DNA from: Pterobdella sp. o SKG-2022 | Taxonomy: Eukaryota; Annelida; Clitellata; Hirudinida; Piscicolidae | NCBI GenBank assembly: GCA_964035795.1 | Contig: OZ038321.1 | Coordinates: forward strand, 20,772,283 to 20,836,282 | Direction: 5' to 3' | DNA: 64,000 nt | In this document: one piece after another, positions 1 through 11,917 of the stretch | How positions within the stretch are numbered: the stretch's first letter is position 1 | Layout: every line of letters begins with the position of its first letter | Made by a program: the position numbers and the translations under genes | The notes under the pieces: generated by a model | Told to the model about the DNA's origin: nothing | Databases searched by the model: none | Seen by the model: the letters and a program-made list of their open reading frames with translations, nothing else

Positions 1-978
1 TCAAAATTAAAAAATACGGTTTTTTACACTTCTCTATATAATGTACTAAAAGATTTTTTTAAACCCAGAAGTGTATAAATAATATAAATCATGAATATAA
101 TAAATTGAAAAAATCGAAAAATTAATTTTCAAAATAACATGAATAATAGTAAAGATAATTGATTTAAAAAAATTAAAAAAAAAGAACAATTACTTGATGA
201 TACAAAATGATTGATAAAAAAAGCACAAAACATTTAAATAATTTAAAATTCAAACTAATTGAGCACACGAAGCTTTCGTAAGTTGAACTGACATTATCAA
301 TTTAAAAGGCTTTGAGATGAGTTTTCGATATTTCTTAAGCAAACTTATGCTATTGTGTTAACAAAAAATGTTTTTTTTTATATGAGACTTGGGGATAACA
401 TCTTGCTAGAAACTTTCAGAAAATACCTTATATATTTAGCAAACTTTTATGTAAACTGCAATAACAATTCAAATGTTTCAATGTTTCACAAACTAATTAA
501 TTGTTTGTATATAAAAATATTTTTTCAAAAAATAAACTTTTTTCGTCTAACTTTTAGTTCATTAGTTCATAGGTAGCGTGTCGGATAGGCTTTTTGTAAA
601 ACTAAATTTTCCATAATGTTTTTTGTGACACGTTTTGGTTTGACCAAAAATTCAAAATGTTTAATTAGTTTTAAAAAATGCTTTTCTTCAGGTATAACTT
701 TTTCAAATTTTAGGCACTTCTTCAATACTTATTTTACTTAATACTAAATACTTTTAAATGATTATTCATTTTTTAAACATAATTTTTATGCAAAAACTCA
801 TTTTTTACAGATGCATCAAGTGAAAAGGTTAAACAAACATCAAAAACATTTTTACATATTTAGAAAATTACTCAATTAATTTCTGAAATTTTATTTACAA
901 CTAATATAAAAAAAACATGGAAATATGAGTTGATATAATTTCAATGGTTCCAGCATCAGTAATTGCATACTTAAACAG
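1..978. other. AT-rich flank upstream of HIBADH copy 1
   Basis: No recognisable coding exon is seen here. The first exon of the plus-strand HIBADH gene, expected to carry the start codon and mitochondrial targeting peptide, should lie here or upstream. No phase-0 donor preceded by a convincing targeting peptide could be identified. Confidence 0.5.
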
Positions 979-3494
979 ATAGGGTTTATTGGGCTTGGAA
1001 ACATGGGAGGACACATGGTAAACAATCTACTTAAGAAGCATCCAGTCACTGTGTTTGACTTGAATAAAGATGCGCTTAAAGTTGCAGAACAAAATGGTGA
1101 GATGATTTCCATTGTTTTTAAAGTTCATTAAAATTCTGTTACCCTATAGCAACGCCATATGTATATAAAAGTTTGAGATTTTTCAATGATTTCAAACAAA
1201 AACTTTTAAAATCTTATTTGATGTTCATTAGTAAGCATTCCATTATCCAGATAACACTATAAATTGACAATTTTACTTCAGTAAAGCATTTTTTTATGTT
1301 ATATAGAATATATCTTGATAGATTTTGAATTATAACTGATTAGCTTGAAATATTATTTAGATGAGAATTTGTTGCAAAGTATTTCCTAATACAAATGAGT
1401 TCATTCCAATAAATAAAATTATTAAACTTCATTTAATTTCATAATATCAGGTGCCTTCATATGCTCAAGTCCTGCAGAAGTATCATCGAAGGTCAAAACC
1501 CTGATCACCATGCTACCAGCAAGCAGTCATGTCAAGGAGGTCTATCAAGGAACAGATGGCGTATTTAAGTATTTGTGTTTTTGATTTTTTTTTGATGTTA
1601 GTCAAGATAGACGTTTTTTGAATTTTTTAAGGTTTCATTTTTAAAATAATCTATTTAGCAGTTTTTTATGCTTTAATTAAAATTTTTTTTGAATTTCATA
1701 ATGATTTACAATGAGATAACTTCTTTAGAAGTTTTATTTTTTCTTTGCAACTAAATTTATTTCAAATTTTCATTTTTTAAAATAAAAGTTATTTCTAAAG
1801 AACAATGCCTCCAATGCACAAATAAACACAATCTTTTAGTTATTTGAAATTTGACTCTCAATTCAAAAACTTTCTAAGTATTCATCTTCAAAACTCAGGA
1901 ATCTTTCCAAAGGATCTCTGCTGATTGATTGCAGCACAATTGATATAGATGTGTGTAAAAACTTGGCAAAGGATGTTGAAAAGGCTGGTTCTGTATTTGT
2001 TGATGCCCCAGTATCAGGAGGTGAGGTGTATGTTATGACACTATACCACATTTGTATTAGCATGGTTAAAAGTGATTGTGTTAGAGTTGTTTTCATTGAA
2101 AATGCCTGTAAGATGAAAGAAATGAAGAAAGTAAGGTAATCAAAAGAAGTTAATGACTCACTGGAAAAGAAAAAATATTTATCATAATAAAATGATTATT
2201 GGGGGTTTTTATGCATATTCATAATTTAGGCATTTTTGTTATATTAACACTTTAAATTTAAAACAAGCATAAAATACTGATTAATACATAATATTAAAAA
2301 AACATAAGGTACGGCAACGAATTTTTTTTGATGCAGGAGTCACAGGGGCTAAGGATGGCACTCTGACCTTCATGCTTGGAGGAGATGAAAAATATTTTGA
2401 AACCTCCAAAAACATTCTGAAGAATATGGGTGCCAATGTGGTCTACTGTGGGGCCAGTGGTTCTGGACAGGTGGTTATTTGTTTATTAGGATGTTTTTAG
2501 AGTCAAATCAAAAGGTTGTAATGTCATCATTAACATTGAAAATTAGTCTAATACTGGAGTTTGTTTTGTTAAAATATCTTGAGCGTTTACTAGAATGAAG
2601 CTTTTTTTAAAAGTGGATTACATTGTTTAGAAATTAAAAATTCTCATGTTTTCATTTGAAAATAATTTTAATTTTATTTTTTGATATCGTTCATGTAAAA
2701 TAATAGATAACTTAATTTTTAATGAAAGGCTACTAAGATCTGCAACAACATGATACTCGGCATCACCATGATCGGCACGGCCGAAGCTATGCTTCTAAGC
2801 AAACGGTAGTTTCAAACGACCCACAAATACCGTCTAATCAAGCGATATCACCACATTACCGCAGATTGGGTTTGGACCCCAAACTCTTCAGTTCAATAGT
2901 GAACACATCTTCAGGCCAGAGCTGGTCCTCCCTCAAATACAACCCGTGTCCCGGGGTTCTTGACCACATTCCTGCATCTAAGAACTATGAAGGAGGGTTT
3001 GGCTGTGAACTTATGCTAAAAGTGAGTTTCAAAAAGGACTGTTTTTCATATTATCGAGCATTATAAAAGGTTTTAGTTAGAAATGCTTAAAGATTATTCC
3101 ATTCTATAGACCATTGCTTCGTTTCAATTGAAACTCCAAAACTATAAAAATTATTAAAATCATATTCCATTATATTAAAAGTAAAACATCCAAGTGTATA
3201 AATTATTGCACAATTAGTTGCCCTATCGCTTCCTTATATAACAACTGTTACTATTTAACCGATTCTTTTCAAAATTATATTAATTTGATTATATGCTGTT
3301 AATACATTAAAAACTAATCACAAAAGGATTTAAGTCTGGCTCAGAACTCCTCCACATCCACATCTACAGCAACTCCCATGGGTGCCTTGGCCTTCCAAAT
3401 CTATAAACTGGCCTGTGGCAATGGCTTCAGCAAGAAGGATTTCGCAGCTGTTTATCGATTTCTTGAGGGTTTATCTAAAGACACTAATCAATAA
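979..3494 (+). CDS. HIBADH: 3-hydroxyisobutyrate dehydrogenase, copy 1 (5' exon not found)
   Basis: Mitochondrial NAD-dependent enzyme of valine catabolism that oxidises 3-hydroxyisobutyrate to methylmalonate semialdehyde. Seven exons join in frame: 979-1096, 1451-1568, 1899-2020, 2337-2470, 2729-2805, 2865-3021 and 3327-3494 (stop TAA). They encode about 297 residues, essentially the whole mature enzyme. Exon 1 opens with the Rossmann motif [10 protein letters not shown]; exon 3 ends in the substrate motif DAPVSGG; exons 4 and 5 together give GSGQATKICNN, with the catalytic lysine. All introns are GT-AG. The start methionine and targeting peptide are missing, so an upstream exon must exist. 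A second, inverted copy with the same exon boundaries lies at 6894-9317. I see no broken residue in this copy, so it is the likely functional gene. Confidence 0.93.
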
Positions 3495-5548
3495 ATATCG
3501 ATCAATATTTTTATCGAAATTAGTTAATAATAGCTTTTAATGAAGTTTTTTGAGATTTATTTCAACTGCACGTTCAAGTTAAGGATTTTTGATAATGAAT
3601 TTTGGTTATCATCATGGATTTTTCTTTCATTTATTTTTTTTTAATTTCAAATTCCACTCAGAAAATTATTTAAAATAACATTTTTTCACTTATTTTATAA
3701 AAAAATTAAAATTTAAGCTATTTTTTATCTTTGTTAACTTCTATTCATTTCATTTTTGTGTTTCTTCTTTGAAATCCATCATGGCTAATAGATTGTTGAA
3801 ATCCTTTCATTTTAAGAATTTATATTCAAATTAAATCAAAGATTTACAAAGTTATTTGACAAAATTTTTCATTTCTCAAAGTCCATATGCTTAGTTTTTT
3901 TGAATTTAAATTTATTGGTCATTTCATTATGCAATAAAATGCTACTTGAAATAAAACTTTATGACTTGAATTTAAATGTTGTATCAAATGAAACCTCGGT
4001 CAACATTTATTAGACAAAAAATAGCTCATAAAGCAGAAACTAATAAATAGTGGTATTTAATATTTTTACTTTCATAGCTAAATCTACATATTTTTTATAA
4101 ACTCATTTTTTTCTGAAAATCTTACATACTAATTTATATCAAAATAAAAATTTAAACCAATTATTAAAAGTTTCAAATTATCATGAGAAACATTTTTAAA
4201 ATATTTATTTTGCGAGTTTCTATTAGTTTTAAAGAGGTTTCAAACAGCTTTTTTTGGTAGCGACAAAAAGCACGTGAGATTTTAATGCATTTAACAATGT
4301 TAAAAAGCTTATTTAAACTCTACATAACTCAAAAGAAGCAAAAATTATCGATTCAAAAATATTCATGTTAATTTTTGATGAAGCTTCATTAAAGTATGTA
4401 TAATAATTTCTCTATTTTTTAAACAAAACATTTTGATTTTCAGCAAAACATCACATATTCAAGCTTCTATTTATGTAATTGCCACCTCTGCTCTGAACCT
4501 GGTGAACAAACATAGGGGTTATCCCTAAAAACAAAACTACAAATTAAGTAAATTATCAAGGATGCAAAACCAGCTTTTGTCAGTAACTGGCTTCATTTTT
4601 ATCAAGATTAAAGCGTGTGAAAGATGCGAAAAATATAAACTTATATTTAACCAAACAAGTTTTTAGAGCTAAAATATTTTGTCTAGAAAAATATTTTTGG
4701 ACAGTTCTTAAAATAGAACATTTCGTTGTAAATCGAAGTTCTCCATTACTGATGAGAAATGAGCAGACTACCCAGTGAAGCTCATGTACTTACTCCGGTC
4801 TTGAGACTCTAAAAAAACTTTCAAAACTTATTGAAATTATTTGCTTTGCTAAAAACCATTTGAAAATTCTTGATTTCAATTAAAGCAAAAAAAATTGTTT
4901 TGTAGACTCAAACTTAAAAGCAGTCATCACGTATAGCGCCGAAATGTAGAAAAAATCCAGATTTGATATACATTTTTTATGTAATTCCACTATATTAGCT
5001 TATCAAACACTAAAACAACTGCTCATGCAAAATGATGAATCAGATTCATTCTGTGAGAACAACTAAGCAAAATACCCCAAGACTTTGGCCAAAATTCTTT
5101 TCAAAAAAAGTATAAAAAAATCTCCAAAAACTTTGAAGAATAAAACTAGATACAAGCATAAAAAGATGATACACAGTCTGAGTCGGAAACATTACAAGGC
5201 GACAAAAAAAGGTGCGTAAAGCTGTTGAGTCTGTGTTTATATGTAAAAATCTAAGCATTATTTGAAGGTTGAAATTGTTTAAAAAGAATTTATTTTCACA
5301 AGGGTTTTTTTACAGAACTATTAATACTATGCCATACCATGATATGCAAATTAATTTTAGTGAAAATTATAGGAAAATTATGAAATAACTAGCTTAAAAA
5401 AGTAGAATGAGAGTTACTACACATGAACTATCCTTTTCAGAGACATCTTATGTATTTTTAATGCAGTGATTATTTCTGAAACATCAATTTTAGGAATTTT
5501 AAAACATTTATTTAAACTTAAACTTTAATTTTTGGAAAATATTGCTTT
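3495..5548. other. AT-rich intergenic stretch
   Basis: No supported gene. A short open stretch after an AG at about 4455 and a GTAAGT-like site near 4780 on the minus strand were examined, but they do not resemble any family. Confidence 0.4.
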
Positions 5549-5630
5549 ACTCCGCATAGCTCAGCTGGTAGAGCATTAGACTAGTTATCTATAGATAACC
5601 GGGTTTCAATCCCGCGCGGGCCGACAATTA
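5549..5630 (+). repeat. tRNA-derived SINE-like copy 1
   Basis: It contains a good polymerase III A box (TAGCTCAGCTGGTAGAGCA) and a B-box-like GGGTTTCAATCCC, separated by a tRNA-like anticodon arm. The acceptor stem pairs poorly and the 3' end runs into CCGACAATTA, shared with two other copies in this window (9022-9096 and 11245-11322). This fits a decayed tRNA-derived SINE rather than a working tRNA. Confidence 0.6.
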
Positions 5631-5786
5631 TATACACAAGGAGTATCGCCCTGTGGAACATTTGTTAAGTTAACGAAACCCCAATATGAGGCGACTAAAA
5701 GTAGATCTAAAAAAAATGGCTTTAAATAAATCATCAAATTGATGTTTTATTGGTAATTACAATATTTGAATTATTTTTCTATTTGC

Positions 5787-6344
5787 TTATGAAGAAACAA
5801 CCTTGGTGAAGTTCTGTTTTTTAACGTGGTAAGAGGTAGGCATAGTGTGAACATTGGGTTTTATTGAGCCATAGTCTACATTTGTCGTTCTGTACATCGG
5901 ATCGCAGTCTTTCACGCCGTACCCTCTCAAATTGTCTGTATCATAGATTATTATCAAAAGTTTCTATTAAAATTTTATTTTCAAAATAACATGAAAAAAA
6001 GGAATATAAACTGAGGGCTTAATACCAGGCTTATTGAACTTTTCAGGAACTTTTCCATTGAACTTGTAGAAGTCCGAAGTGAGGGAGTCCTCTGGAACGT
6101 AGACTGGCCTCATGGCGTTTTGGTTTCGTAAATTCTTTGTTAAAATATTTCTATGAATTATTTAATAAGCATATCGATGGTTTTGTTTTACTTTTAATAA
6201 TGAATTACTAAAAATCTATTTACTTCAAATTTTTACATTATTAATAATTTGATTGAAATAAACAGTCCAAGTATCAACTTTTGAAACAAACAAAAAGTAC
6301 CAAAGTTTCAATATTACCTTATCATCTAAATAAACCTTTTCCAT
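5787..6344 (-). CDS. PIERCE1/PIERCE2-like axonemal microtubule inner protein
   Basis: Three exons on the minus strand join in frame: 6344-6318 (ATG to donor, phase 0), 6134-6026 (phase 1) and 5935-5787 (stop TAA), for 94 residues. The core reads TSDFYKF, VPEKFNKPG, GYG, MYRTTNVDYGS and VHTMPTSYH. This order of motifs is characteristic of the PIERCE1/PIERCE2 (C9orf116/C15orf65) family, small proteins bound inside the doublet microtubules of motile cilia. The protein is shorter than the human members and ends soon after the VHTMPTS block. All introns are GT-AG, and the gene lies between the two HIBADH copies. Which of the two paralogues it matches cannot be decided here. Splice sites are inferred by eye but phases agree at every junction. 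Confidence 0.85.
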
Positions 6345-6893
6345 ATTGGCCTGTATAAGAACTTGAAAAACTAAAATTGAAAACAACAAAACTCCAAATC
6401 AAGTTATTATAATTCTTTTTTTCAGTCTGAGTAGCTCAAATAATATCTAGAAGTATCTAATAAACACGAAATTTTTGTTACTATAGAAACGATTTAAGCT
6501 TATAGCGCTTGCTAGAAAAATTTATATTAAAAAAATTTATAAAATAACTTGATTTTCAATTTTAAAAATTAATAATTACTAACAAACTTTTATTTTAATT
6601 AGTGTTAATTATTTTCATGTTAAAATGTATCAAAAAAGCTATGAAAATCGTTTGCTAAAGAACCGAAAATTAAGCAAAATTCCTGTTTGGTTCACATCCT
6701 AATTCAGTTTTTTCGTAAAATATAAATGTGGTTTTAAAGCATACATTAAACTAATTAGGTAGAACGTTATTCAAAAAAACAAATTTTCACCTAATTAACT
6801 ATTTACTGCAATAATGAAACTTGTATACTATAAATGGTATAATGATGTCAACCAAAAAGGCAAGTAATCAATTTCAAATTTACATAGTTTTGA
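6345..6893. other. AT-rich spacer between PIERCE-like gene and HIBADH copy 2
   Basis: No coding or repeat structure recognised. It probably contains the promoter of the minus-strand PIERCE-like gene and the 3' end of the HIBADH copy 2 unit. Confidence 0.4.
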
Positions 6894-9317
6894 TCAATCT
6901 TCAGAAATTCCTTCAAGAAATTGATAAACAACTGCAAAATCCTTCTTGCTGAAGCCATTGCCACAAGCCAGCTTATAGATTTGGAAGGCCAAGGCACCCA
7001 TGGGAGTTGCTGTAGATGTGGAATTGGAGGAGTTCTGAGCCAGACCTAAATCCTTTGAGCAGGTTTGTGAAAAATATTTTGAAATCAATATAAATTATAT
7101 AAGTTCATTAAATAAAACAAGAGAACACGGCGTTTATAAGTTACTAAAACTAAACTTTTCGATATGCTGAGTTACATCTTCAGATAACTCTATCATTAAG
7201 TATACCAGAAGCAATTAAATGAGCTAAAAAAACAATTTATTATTCGATTTGTATCCTATTTTGAAAAGAAAAGTTATTTAATGAAGAATAAAATTTCATT
7301 TTCTAATATACTGTTTTGCTTTCTAAATTTAAAAATAGTATTAGCTATTAAAGATAGATTCAATTTTCAGAAGATAATATAAATCTAGCTCACTTTTAAA
7401 GCGAGTTTACAAATAAATCCCCCTTCATAGTTCTTGGAGGAAGGAATGCTTTCAACAACATCGAGATATGGGTTGTAAACACTACTTGCCCAGTTCTGAC
7501 CAGTGGTTTGGTTCACTACGGATATGAAGCGTTTTGGGTTTAACCCTAACCTAGATTGTATGACATAAATGTTAACTAATTTATGAAACTGTGAAAACCC
7601 TTACTGAAAAACTCTTAAATTTACTTTTTTCCAAGCAGCAGTGTCTCTGATGTAGCAAGGATGTTGATTATACACGTCATATTGTTACAGATTTTGGCCG
7701 TCTTTGAAAATTTAAAACAATCTCTCATTTGAAAAATTATTTATATAAATTTTTACAAATAAAAAACAAATAAAGGTTGATGAGTATAAAACGAATAGAA
7801 GTTGTTAAAATGAAATTGTTAACTTGTGCAGATCCATTGGACCCGCAATAAAAAACATTCGTTCCCATATTCAGTAGCACTTTTTTCGAGGCTTCAAAAA
7901 ACCTTTCATCTCCACCAACCATAAAAGTCAATTTGCTGTTTTTTGCCGCCATCACACCTGGAAGGAGTTTCAGCTGATTTCATTTTTAGTGGAACAATTT
8001 TTTAAAGACATCGTATTTTTTTTTAATAACTTGATTTCTTCTAAACTATGAGGAATTAGGAAAATTCACGTTTATTCAGGAACTTAGATATAGCTTATTC
8101 ATAGTTTTTAAGGAAAAGAAATCTATGGAAAAAGTCCCAATAAAGTAATTTAACAAGTTAAAATTGAAAATACCAACAAATGACAATGTGAACTTCGTGT
8201 TTGAAAATATATGCAGACGTTTTGACTAAGCTTGAAGTTATAAAAACTTTTACAATCAATTTTTAAAGAAAAATTCAAATTAAACATAAATTATTTCATA
8301 TTAAATTTTAACCTAAATCATTTACAGGTATTTCAATCGAAAAATTTATGAAGGAAACAACCGACAATTGAATCAGATACAGTTTTACGAACCACCAGAA
8401 GTCGGAGCTTCAATATATAGTGACCCTCTTTTTTGAATTTTTCTGCCAGCTCTAAGCTTGTTTCCACTCCTATAGTGCTAAAATTTATCAGCAATGATCC
8501 ATCAGAAAGGCTCCTATTTTGTTATCATCCATAAAAAAATTTTTTTCAGTTGATGAAGTTTTGAAGCTTAAATGAAGCTGGATAATTAGATAATTATTAT
8601 GTGGAGTAGTTTAATTCGTTGATTCAAAATTTTATTAATATAAATTTCAAACCTGGTATTTAATTAAAAATTTAAAAAAACAACTATTAACAAATTTTTT
8701 ATATGGTTTTTTCAGTCTCTTTATACAGACTTAAACACACCATCTGTTCCTTGATAAACTTCTTTGACCTGACTGCTTGGTGGTAGCATGTTGATCAGAG
8801 TTTTGACCTTTGATGATACTTCAGCAAGACTTGAGTATATGAAGGCACCTAAGATATGTGAATTTAAATTTTCAGAAAAAAAAGGTTACAAGCAATTTTT
8901 TGTGATTTTGTTTTAGTTAGTCAGAATACACTCAGTACCCATTTTTGAAATTAAACGTAATGGGGTATTTTTCTTATAGACACAAATATAATGTAACGAA
9001 AACACACTGAAACAGGTGTTAATTGTCGAGATCGAGCCCGGTAACTTTAGATAATTAGTTTTATAGTCTACCAAGTGAGCTATACGACACGACAACATCC
9101 AATTTCACTTCATGAAATATTCTATGGAGTTTTATTGTTGATAATTGGTAAATATATAGATTAATTTTGAATCGAAAAAAATATGAAGCTAATATTCGCA
9201 CCGGGTTTTCCTTGCACTGAAAAAATCTTGCTTGCGACCATATACCGCTACTGAATGGTATTTCAAGAGGTTGTTCGCCATGTGTCCACCCATGTTTCCC
9301 AGACCAATAAATCCGAT
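6894..9317 (-). pseudogene. HIBADH: HIBADH copy 2, inverted duplicate with frame disruptions
   Basis: A second HIBADH on the minus strand with the same seven-exon layout: 9317-9202, 8848-8731, 8513-8393, 7957-7824, 7701-7625, 7550-7394 and 7052-6894 (stop TGA). Exons 2, 4, 5 and 6 have exactly the same lengths as in copy 1 (118, 134, 77 and 157 nt), so this is a DNA-level duplicate, not a retrocopy. Exon 1 is 2 nt shorter and exon 3 is 1 nt shorter than in copy 1. Exon 3 shifts frame just before the substrate motif, which reads EAPTSGG only in another frame, and its donor is weak. The nucleotide-binding motif GLGNMG and the lysine in AKICNN remain. An alternative donor in exon 1 (after about 9230) would rescue frame at the cost of a helix, but exon 3 would still be damaged. 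Probably a recent pseudogene; expression would change this view. Confidence 0.8.
9022..9096 (-). repeat. tRNA-derived SINE-like copy 2
   Basis: Read on the minus strand it has an A box (ATAGCTCACTTGGTAGAC), the shared ATTATCTAAAG middle, a B-box-like CCGGGCTCGATC and then the 3' sequence TCGACAATTA found in copies 1 and 3. It lies in intron 1 of HIBADH copy 2. Confidence 0.6.
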
Positions 9318-11244
9318 CTATAATACGTTTTATAATTATTTAAGTGCAGAATTTAATGATAGGTGAAACTTTAACATTAACATAAAGGTATTTTTTGATA
9401 TATCACTTGAAAGAAACGCTAAAAAGTTTTTTAAAACTTCAAAATAGTTTTTATGAGTAGGCTTTTCAAATAGAAATCTTCTTCGATTGACTGAAACCTT
9501 TTCATTTGATTGCTCTGAAAACGTGAAGTATACCATGAAAATTTTAAGTCATGTTTTGTATGAACATAATTCATTATATAATTCATTCCTGAGAAGAAAA
9601 TTAACTTGGAAAAAAGATTTTCTGAAAATCATTCATAGATTGTTTTATTGATGCTTTCTGTATTCTTCTAATCATTTCAATGAGACCAATACTGGGAGGA
9701 CCTGTTTGAACATATGATACTTTTTAATGTAATTTTTCAAGGATTTTTAACGTTTTTTCCTTAGTATTTTTTAACAAAACATTAAATCTCACAGTCATCA
9801 AAATTTATAGCTTTTGTTTCTCAATAAATGTGCAAAAAAACTTCTCAAACTTGATGCTTGATTTATTGAGAAATATTTATTAAATGTGTATTTATTTGAA
9901 TTATTTTTAAATTTAGATAAAACTATCAATTATATCCTATCAACAAGGTAACTCAAGAATAACTAAAGTCTGTGAATTTCAAACACATTCAAAGTATTTA
10001 TCAATGATAGATCATTAAAACGTTGTTGAATCTTTAAAATATTTTCATCTTTCGAAGCTGGTTGTGACTGCTCTTAATAAATCGAACTATGACCTTTATT
10101 CCTTTCAAAATATTGAGTTTTAATAATTTCATGATTAATTATTTCAAGTAACCCAACGTGAGATGTCTCCAAATTATTCTTTGGTATGAAAAATTTTAAT
10201 TTTAGTTGACACATAATTACAGATATAAGTTAAGCCAAAAAGAAGATTTATTTTTTCACTTTTTTTTCTTCGGTTTGATGCATTTTGCTTTCATTTTTGA
10301 GGTTTTTCGTAAAGAGAGGAAACATTCTTCCAGCAAAAAGAAATTATAGCTTTTATTTTCTAAAACATTTTTAACATCGAAATTCACGATATTTTTGATA
10401 AAAGATCATTTTATTTTTTACTGATAAATATGAAAAAAAAAATTCAGTTTTTTTATTATTATCTTCAATGACCTTATCATCAAAAGAGTATTTTTTTCAA
10501 CAAAAGATCAAAATCGAGGAATTCAATACATTTATTAAAAAGCAAGCCATGGTTTTTCAGGCATGTATGGCCTTATAAAACGTTAGCATGCATTTCGTTA
10601 TAATTTTTTAATTAAATTCTCGTATTTAACGATTTGCGATGCAAAACTTTTGTGTGTTCAAAAGTGACTTGAATGCTGCAACTTGCAACTGAAAAAAATT
10701 CTTTTTTTTTGGTATTAATTAGGCCAATGAATTATGACAAGGTTTTACTTGTTTAAAATTTTAGCTCAATAAAAAATTTTCCCTACGTGTTCTTCTTAAT
10801 CCTCATAATCTGAAGTTTTGAAATTGTATCGAAGTTTAATGGAAAATTTAGCAAAAAGCTTTCTCTCAATAGAAAATCCAAAGATTATCACATTTTATGA
10901 CTCACAAATAAACAGATTTGCTATTTCAACTTTTTATCGATAACTTTTTTTGCTGTGACGTTTCATGTGACATGTCATACTGAAGAGTTAGGTCATTAGG
11001 CAAAAAACAAAAAAATTGACTTTTTTGGTAATAAACAAATTTTACACTCATGTAATGAACTTAAAGAGACCCAATAAAAACTTGTAGTCAAAATACTTTG
11101 TGAAAAATATGAAAAATATTTTTTGGTTTTTATTCTGAGAAATATTTCATAAATATACGTAATATACCTTTAAAAATTTATAATTGAAAACTTCCTAATA
11201 TTAATTATTACTTCCGCAGGATGGAGCTACGTGGACTACTAATT
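9318..11244. other. AT-rich intergenic region
   Basis: No gene seen. Around 9800-9835 lies a copy of the TAGCTTTTGTTTCTCAATAA motif that also forms the arms of the palindrome at 24743-24914, so it is probably part of a dispersed element. Confidence 0.4.
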
Positions 11245-11322
11245 GTTGACCCACGCGGGATCGAAGCCGGTATCTTTAGATAATAAGTCTAATGTTCAAA
11301 CACTGAGCTATAGAGGCCGACG
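11245..11322 (-). repeat. tRNA-derived SINE-like copy 3
   Basis: Minus-strand copy with A box (TATAGCTCAGTGTTTGAACA), a perfect 5-bp anticodon stem (TTAGA/TCTAA), a B-box-like CGATCCCGCG and the shared 3' run CAACAATTA. The T stem does not pair, so it is not a working tRNA. Confidence 0.6.
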
Positions 11323-11917
11323 TTGATCAAAAATTTTTGATAAATTTGAACTTCAAATAATTTGTTTATTTGATTGAAATTTAATCTTTATACTTCTGTT
11401 GAGTATTTTTATAAATAAACATAAAACTTTTTCAAATTTCATTGGAGGGCGACATTAATTTTCGTGCAAATTATTGATGGATCAAATTTTGATAAAAATT
11501 TTTTAATTTGAAAATAAAAAATGGTGTCACCAAATTTCATATTTTTAACTATAAAAATTTCAGTTGAATTAATGAATCACTTATAATTTGAATAACTTTT
11601 TATTTTCAATTTTTCATGAGAAATTTTTGATACACTCATTTTTAAAAACTAAAATTTTCGTTAAGTACAATCTTATCATAAATCATTAGTAGTAGTATTT
11701 TTCAAAAATAAATGTACCATTAATTTCTCAAGAAAAATTGAAAACAAAAAATTATTCAAATAATATAAAAAAAAGATACATAAGATATCTGAAAAGTTAA
11801 ATCACTTATTGCTAATATTTACTTTTAGACAAGTTTTCAAAACGATAAAATAGTAAAAAGCGTGAAATGAAATAATTGTACGTATTTGAGAATTAATTTT
11901 CAATAAAAGTAAAAGAT

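Noticed and set aside
4455..4530. Possible exon with CNCHLCSEPGEQT on the plus strand
   Set aside because: It has an AG acceptor and an in-frame stop, but no matching upstream exon or recognised family. Too weak to call.
5549..5630. Functional tRNA gene
   Set aside because: Acceptor stem does not pair fully and related copies share a non-tRNA 3' extension, so a SINE fits better.
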